9,760 nt of DNA from OCS116 cluster bacterium (GTDB lineage: Bacteria; Pseudomonadota; Alphaproteobacteria; Rhizobiales; OSC116), in contig NVUS02000351.1 of the NCBI GenBank assembly GCA_002402005.2, positions 1 to 9,760 of the forward strand, given 5' to 3'. Below, in pieces: positions 7,060 to 9,760 of this stretch. The notes below the pieces were generated by a model. The model did no database searches and was not told where the DNA came from. It saw nothing but the letters and a program-made list of their open reading frames with translations. Each line of letters begins with the position of its first letter. Within the stretch, counting starts at the first letter, position 1. The position numbers and the translations under genes are program-made.

Positions 7060-7102
7060 ATAGTATCCGTTATGTTAAAAATTAATATATAAAAGATACT
7101 AT
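7060..7102. promoter_or_regulatory. Inverted repeat in the hipBA promoter region, candidate HipB operator
   Basis: ATAGTATC (7060-7067) and GATACTAT (7095-7102) form a perfect 8-bp inverted repeat with 27 AT-rich bases between them, 32 bases before the hipB start. The inner sequence on the minus strand contains TATATTAAT, a possible -10. A second overlapping dyad, AGATA-N6-TATCT, covers 7094-7109. E. coli HipB binds paired TATCC/GGATA-type sites at its own promoter, and these repeats share the GATA/TATC theme. The repeats are certain; the function is inferred. Confidence 0.5.
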
Positions 7103-7239
7103 CATATCTATAAAATTTTAAAAGAGAATCTATAAGAACAAACAAATCAAAAGATTTACATCACTTTAATACAGGTTATGCCTGTAGCTGATAAATCATC
7201 GTATTCGTTTCAACTCTAAATAATAATTACTATTGAAAA

Positions 7240-7592
7240 TCACAACCCGCGTGTAAAGATTGTGAGTCTATTTCGTAAAGGCGCTTCAGAATGAACAATT
7301 AAGCCACCTGATTTGCTAAAAATTGCTGAACAGCCTAGATAAATAAGATAGGCGACACCAGCCCACTTGATTATCTGAAATAGTGTATGAGATGCCACTA
7401 TCAAGGAGGCAATTCCAGTGGAGGACATTGCAAAATAGATCATTGTGGCACAAGTGATGCCAAAAACTCCAAATAGGGAGCGCTTCAATCCATTTCCCAC
7501 CCCTTGTGATGCGACTAGAATAGCAGTTGGGCCAGGCGAAAAATGACGATGGCTGTTGTTAAAGCGAAGATCAGAAATGTTTGAAAATCCAT
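7240..7592 (-). pseudogene. LysE/RhtB family amino-acid exporter, frameshifted and truncated
   Basis: Remnant of an inner-membrane exporter of the LysE/RhtB superfamily (normally about 205 aa, six membrane segments). It starts at ATG 7592, with GAGGT 10 bases upstream, as MDFQTFLIFALTTAIVIF. One base missing from an A-run (plus strand 7539-7543) then breaks the frame. In the next frame PGPTAILVASQGVGNG continues the family's hallmark 'SPGP' motif, followed by LFGVFGITCATMIYF, a segment TLFQIIKWAGVAYLIYLG and a linker SGGLIVHSEAP. The reading stops at TGA 7242-7240 after RLTIFTRGL, where the family normally continues 'V.e..NPKA'. So the C-terminal 40 percent or so is missing as well. The good ribosome binding site and well-kept protein sequence suggest recent decay. 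The HipBA operon lies downstream. Confidence 0.87.
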
Positions 7593-8139
7593 CTTGTATT
7601 ACCTCAATATATATTTAAGTCAATTTGGATCAGAAAAGAATATACGGAAGAGCTTGTAAATCCGATTTTGGTTGTGCTTGCGGTAAAAAACATAGAACAG
7701 ATTATCATCGCGACCAATCTAGAGCTTGGCGAACGGGTGTAGGTATTTGGTGATGCAAAAATAACAACGGCATTACTAAATAGAATTACACATCTTATGA
7801 TAAAGCGGCTTCGATACAGGGCGAACTAAGACGCAATAAAGCGCTAGATTTCAAAGTTGGTTTCTACATAACCGCCAAGATAGAAAAATCAGATCAATTA
7901 AAATTAGTCGGAAATATTCATGTTTCTGCGAAAGGAACTTTACTCGATTAATCATCCCAAAGGCCTTTAAATAGTATTTTAAATTCAAACAACCACCTAA
8001 CCATATTTAGCTAGGCGACCTCTCGGCGGAGAACCCTCATTATTTATTTTGTTAATTCTTCGGCTAACTTCGCATTGTCTGACAAATCCCCTGCCCCAGA
8101 TTTGGTATAGGCTTCGAAACTGCGTCACATCAGCGAATT
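7593..8139. other. Gene-free region with relics, between the LysE pseudogene and the SDR operon
   Basis: No intact gene is present. Besides the IstB scrap listed separately, a plus-strand frame open from 7784 to 7951 reads AASIQGELRRNKALDFKVGF then YITAKIEKSDQLKLVGNIHV and ends SAKGTLLD. It looks coding, but I do not recognise it and it has no start. On the minus strand 8118-8044 reads FEAYTKSGAGDLSDNAKLAE then ELTK and a stop, about 24 codons that also look like the end of a lost gene, with TGA three codons upstream. Both are low-confidence composition-based calls. Confidence 0.35.
7701..7796 (+). pseudogene. IstB-like ATPase remnant (IS21 family transposition helper)
   Basis: The frame reads IIIATNLELGERV, a TAG stop (7740-7742), then VFGDAKITTALLNRITH. 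This matches the conserved region of IstB ATPases, 'iiiTTNl.fgeW..vFGd..mttALLDRLtHh', with the stop where a tryptophan-flanking residue would be. After TH the homology fades or shifts frame. Only about 32 codons of a protein of about 250 aa survive, and no terminal inverted repeats or IstA remain in view. The frame stays open upstream to about 7614 without resemblance. It is a fossil of an IS21-family insertion. Confidence 0.65.
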
Positions 8140-8185
8140 ATTTACATACTTTACAAATATAACTATTTATGTAAAGTATGTAAAT
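8140..8185. promoter_or_regulatory. Long inverted repeat, candidate TetR-family operator and promoter
   Basis: ATTTACATACTTTAC (8140-8154) and GTAAAGTATGTAAAT (8171-8185) are a perfect 15-bp inverted repeat around a 16-base AT-rich spacer. It ends 21 bases before the SDR start. TTTACA (8141-8146) and TATTTA (8164-8169), 17 apart, or TTTACA (8150-8155, partly within the arm) and TAAAGT (8172-8177), 16 apart, could be the promoter; either overlaps the repeat. The half-site TACATAC...GTATGTA resembles the known AcrR operator of E. coli. The regulator is probably the TetR protein encoded two genes down. Confidence 0.65.
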
Positions 8186-8206
8186 TAGCTTTTACGGAGA
8201 TACTCT

Positions 8207-9142
8207 ATGTCTTGGACATTAGACCAAATTCCTAACCTGACAGGACGCATCGCGTTAGTGACAGGCGCAAATTCAGGTATTGGTTTTGAAACCGCACTTA
8301 TTCTCGCTCAGCACGGTGCTGAGACGGTTTTGGCATGTCGTGATCTTGATAAAGCTTCTAAGGCGATTGAACGTATTAAAACAAAAATACCTAAAGCCAA
8401 ACTCCACCCCTTGGTTCTTGATCTCGCTGATCTTGATTCAGTGGCTAAGAGTGTGGCTAGCTTTGAAAAAATCTTCCCTCGGCTTGATATTCTTATATGC
8501 AATGCTGCCGTTATGGTGCCTCCTTATAGTCAGACGAAACAAGGCTTTGAATTGCAATTTGGAACGAACCATTTGGGCCACTTCGCTTTAGTAGGCCAGC
8601 TAATGCCATTATTAGCCGCTTTTGGTTCTGCTCGAATTATTTCAGTTTCAAGCGTTGCAGCACATTTCGGAAAGATAGATTTCGGCGATTTGCAATGGCA
8701 AAAACGGCGTTATGCAAAAATGCCTGCATATGGGCAAAGTAAATTGGCAAATCTTATTTTTGTGCTTGAACTTTCGCGAAGATTGGCTGCTGCCAAGTCT
8801 ACAATTTCGGCACTGGCTGCACATCCAGGCGGAGCAAAGACAAATTTACAACGTGACCTTGGATGGTTTCGCGGCCTGTCACGCAACCCGCTATTGGCAG
8901 GAAGTGCTTTGCAAGGTGCTCGGCCTTCTTTATGCGCTGCAACAAATATAAACGCGCATAATGGTTCTTATTGGGGGCCGTCGGGTTTTTTGGGGTTGCG
9001 TGGATCTCCAATTAAGCTGAAAATTCCCGAACGAGCTTTGGATCTCGCCACGGCAGAACGTTTGTGGACTGTGAGCGAAGAGCTGACAGGCATCTCAATT
9101 TCAATACCAATAGAACTTCAAGAAGGTTCAACCAATGGATAA
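8207..9142 (+). CDS. Short-chain dehydrogenase/reductase (SDR), NAD(P)-dependent
   Basis: Cytoplasmic oxidoreductase with a Rossmann fold; the protein is 311 aa. The cofactor motif is TGANSGIG (19-26), with CRD (44-46) whose Arg suggests NADPH, D72 in LVLDLADL, ICNAAV (98-102), the tetrad Asn in FGTNHLGHF (N121), the catalytic Ser in SVSSVA (148/149), and YGQSK giving Y175 and K179. HPGGAKTNL (206-214) follows, as in the retinol-dehydrogenase/WWOX/protochlorophyllide-reductase-like branch, which typically has this roughly 310-residue length. The substrate cannot be told from sequence; it is likely a lipophilic alcohol or carbonyl compound. GGAG lies 7 bases before ATG 8207. It is the first gene of an operon with the TetR regulator, overlapping it by 8 bases, and is under the inverted repeat at 8140-8185. 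Confidence 0.94.
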   Translation: MSWTLDQIPNLTGRIALVTGANSGIGFETALILAQHGAETVLACRDLDKASKAIERIKTKIPKAKLHPLVLDLADLDSVAKSVASFEKIFPRLDILICNAAVMVPPYSQTKQGFELQFGTNHLGHFALVGQLMPLLAAFGSARIISVSSVAAHFGKIDFGDLQWQKRRYAKMPAYGQSKLANLIFVLELSRRLAAAKSTISALAAHPGGAKTNLQRDLGWFRGLSRNPLLAGSALQGARPSLCAATNINAHNGSYWGPSGFLGLRGSPIKLKIPERALDLATAERLWTVSEELTGISISIPIELQEGSTNG

Positions 9143-9734
9143 GACTAACAAGACATCACGCTCTCCAAGACAAGTGGAAATACTGACAGCAGCAGTGAAG
9201 GTTTTCTTTCAATTTGGATATAGAAAAACGTCTATGGAGGATGTTGCTGTGGAAGCAGAACTGTCCAGACAGACGCTCTATCTCCAGTTCCGCAACAAGG
9301 AGAAGTTGTTTGGCGCGGCCTTGGAATATATGACTGAGCAAATATTGGTTTCAATTAAGAATGTGGCCGATAGCCAAACTACATCTGTAGAGACCAAACT
9401 CTTAGGCATATTCGAGGTTTTCTGCGGGGATTCACACGGCGTTTCATCACAAATTAATATTGCTGAATTGGCGAGCTTCGCACGTTCTCAAGAAAACAAC
9501 ATTGTTTTAAACTTAGAAACAGATGTGCTTGAAATTATCGCGAATACCTTAACGCAGGCAGGGATAGCCCACCAATGGGAATTGCATGATATTGGTTCGC
9601 AAGAGCTGGCGAGGCATCTCATCGACACATCGGCTGGTATCAGGCTGACAACCAAAAATCATCATGACTATAAACAACGAATGGCTCTTGCAATCAAAAT
9701 TATTGTGACGGGCGCTTCAAGCTTGAAAAATTAA
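9135..9734 (+). CDS. TetR/AcrR family transcriptional regulator
   Basis: DNA-binding repressor, presumably of its own operon. The protein is 199 aa, typical for the family. The N-terminal TetR domain has ILTAAVKVFFQFGYRKTSME (16-35), VAVEAELSRQTLYLQF (38-52) with the recognition helix at LSRQTLYLQF, and KEKLFGAALE. The C-terminal ligand-binding part is helical and not assignable to a subfamily by eye. ATG 9135 overlaps the SDR stop by 8 bases (ATGGATAA) and has AAGG 8 bases upstream, giving translational coupling. The candidate target is the inverted repeat before the SDR gene. The ligand is unknown but is probably a substrate of the SDR or of the next gene. Confidence 0.95.
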   Translation: MDKTNKTSRSPRQVEILTAAVKVFFQFGYRKTSMEDVAVEAELSRQTLYLQFRNKEKLFGAALEYMTEQILVSIKNVADSQTTSVETKLLGIFEVFCGDSHGVSSQINIAELASFARSQENNIVLNLETDVLEIIANTLTQAGIAHQWELHDIGSQELARHLIDTSAGIRLTTKNHHDYKQRMALAIKIIVTGASSLKN

Positions 9735-9745
9735 AAGGAAAAAGT

Positions 9746-9760
9746 ATGAAAATTGTTATA
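9746..9760 (+). CDS. Start of a third operon gene (5' end only)
   Basis: ATG 9746, 11 bases after the TetR stop, follows AAGGAA with good spacing, and the five visible codons read MKIVI before the window ends. Such a hydrophobic beta-strand start is common for Rossmann-type NAD(P)/FAD proteins, but nothing more can be said. It is likely co-transcribed with the SDR and TetR genes. Confidence 0.6.

Noticed and set aside
7029..7145. Upstream extension of hipB to ATG 7145
   Set aside because: The added residues are hydrophobic, AT-rich translation of the promoter region and overlap the inverted repeat. XRE antitoxins of this type normally start close to the helix-turn-helix.
7170..7186. Stem-loop TACAGG-N5-CCTGTA as a terminator
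   Set aside because: It has only a 6-bp stem and no adjacent T-run on either strand, and no intact gene ends there.
8712..8951. Plus-strand open frame of 79 codons in another frame
   Set aside because: It lies within the SDR gene, which has all its catalytic motifs in the main frame.
1..9760. CRISPR arrays, tRNA or rRNA genes, phage structural genes
   Set aside because: I saw no regularly spaced direct repeats, cloverleaf-like sequence or rRNA motifs, and no phage-type proteins.

Overview
The window looks like a chromosomal segment of a moderately AT-rich alphaproteobacterium, probably marine or host-associated. The evidence is the gene types (DctPQM TRAP transporter, FCD-type GntR regulator, hydantoinase B relic, HipBA) and the general codon use; this is inference and no marker gene is present. 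About half of the window is a working transporter/catabolic module and a small regulated operon. The middle is a stretch of decayed genes surrounding an intact toxin-antitoxin pair.

Region 1 (1-3815, minus strand) is a complete TRAP transporter operon read dctP, dctQ, dctM, followed after 9 bases by a D-2-hydroxyacid dehydrogenase that runs off the left edge. A 10-bp stem-loop lies in the dctP-dctQ gap, dctQ and dctM overlap by 4 bases, and all four genes have recognisable ribosome binding sites. Region 2 (3816-4635) is a palindrome-rich divergent control region and a GntR/FCD regulator on the plus strand. The obvious reading is that the FCD protein senses a carboxylate and controls both its own gene and the uptake/oxidation operon, in which DctP captures an organic acid, DctQM import it with sodium, and the dehydrogenase interconverts a 2-hydroxy and a 2-oxo acid. 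The exact substrate cannot be read from sequence.

Region 3 (4636-8139) is largely a gene graveyard. It contains a frameshifted C-terminal piece of a hydantoinase B/5-oxoprolinase subunit, a possible ABC permease scrap, a frameshifted small plus-strand gene, a frameshifted and truncated LysE exporter, and the C-terminal scrap of an IS21-type IstB ATPase with an in-frame stop. Inside it sits an apparently intact hipB-hipA toxin-antitoxin operon (5518-7028, minus strand) with a 4-base overlap and an inverted repeat in its promoter region.

Region 4 (8140-9760, plus strand) starts with a perfect 15-bp inverted repeat over the putative promoter, followed by a short-chain dehydrogenase, a TetR-family regulator overlapping it by 8 bases, and the first five codons of a third gene. 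This looks like an autoregulated operon in which the TetR protein binds the inverted repeat.

I found no convincing evidence of a wholly new system. The best items for follow-up are the operator architecture of the two regulators, the hipBA module surviving among pseudogenes with an altered catalytic-loop residue, and the cluster of relics suggesting past IS21-family activity.
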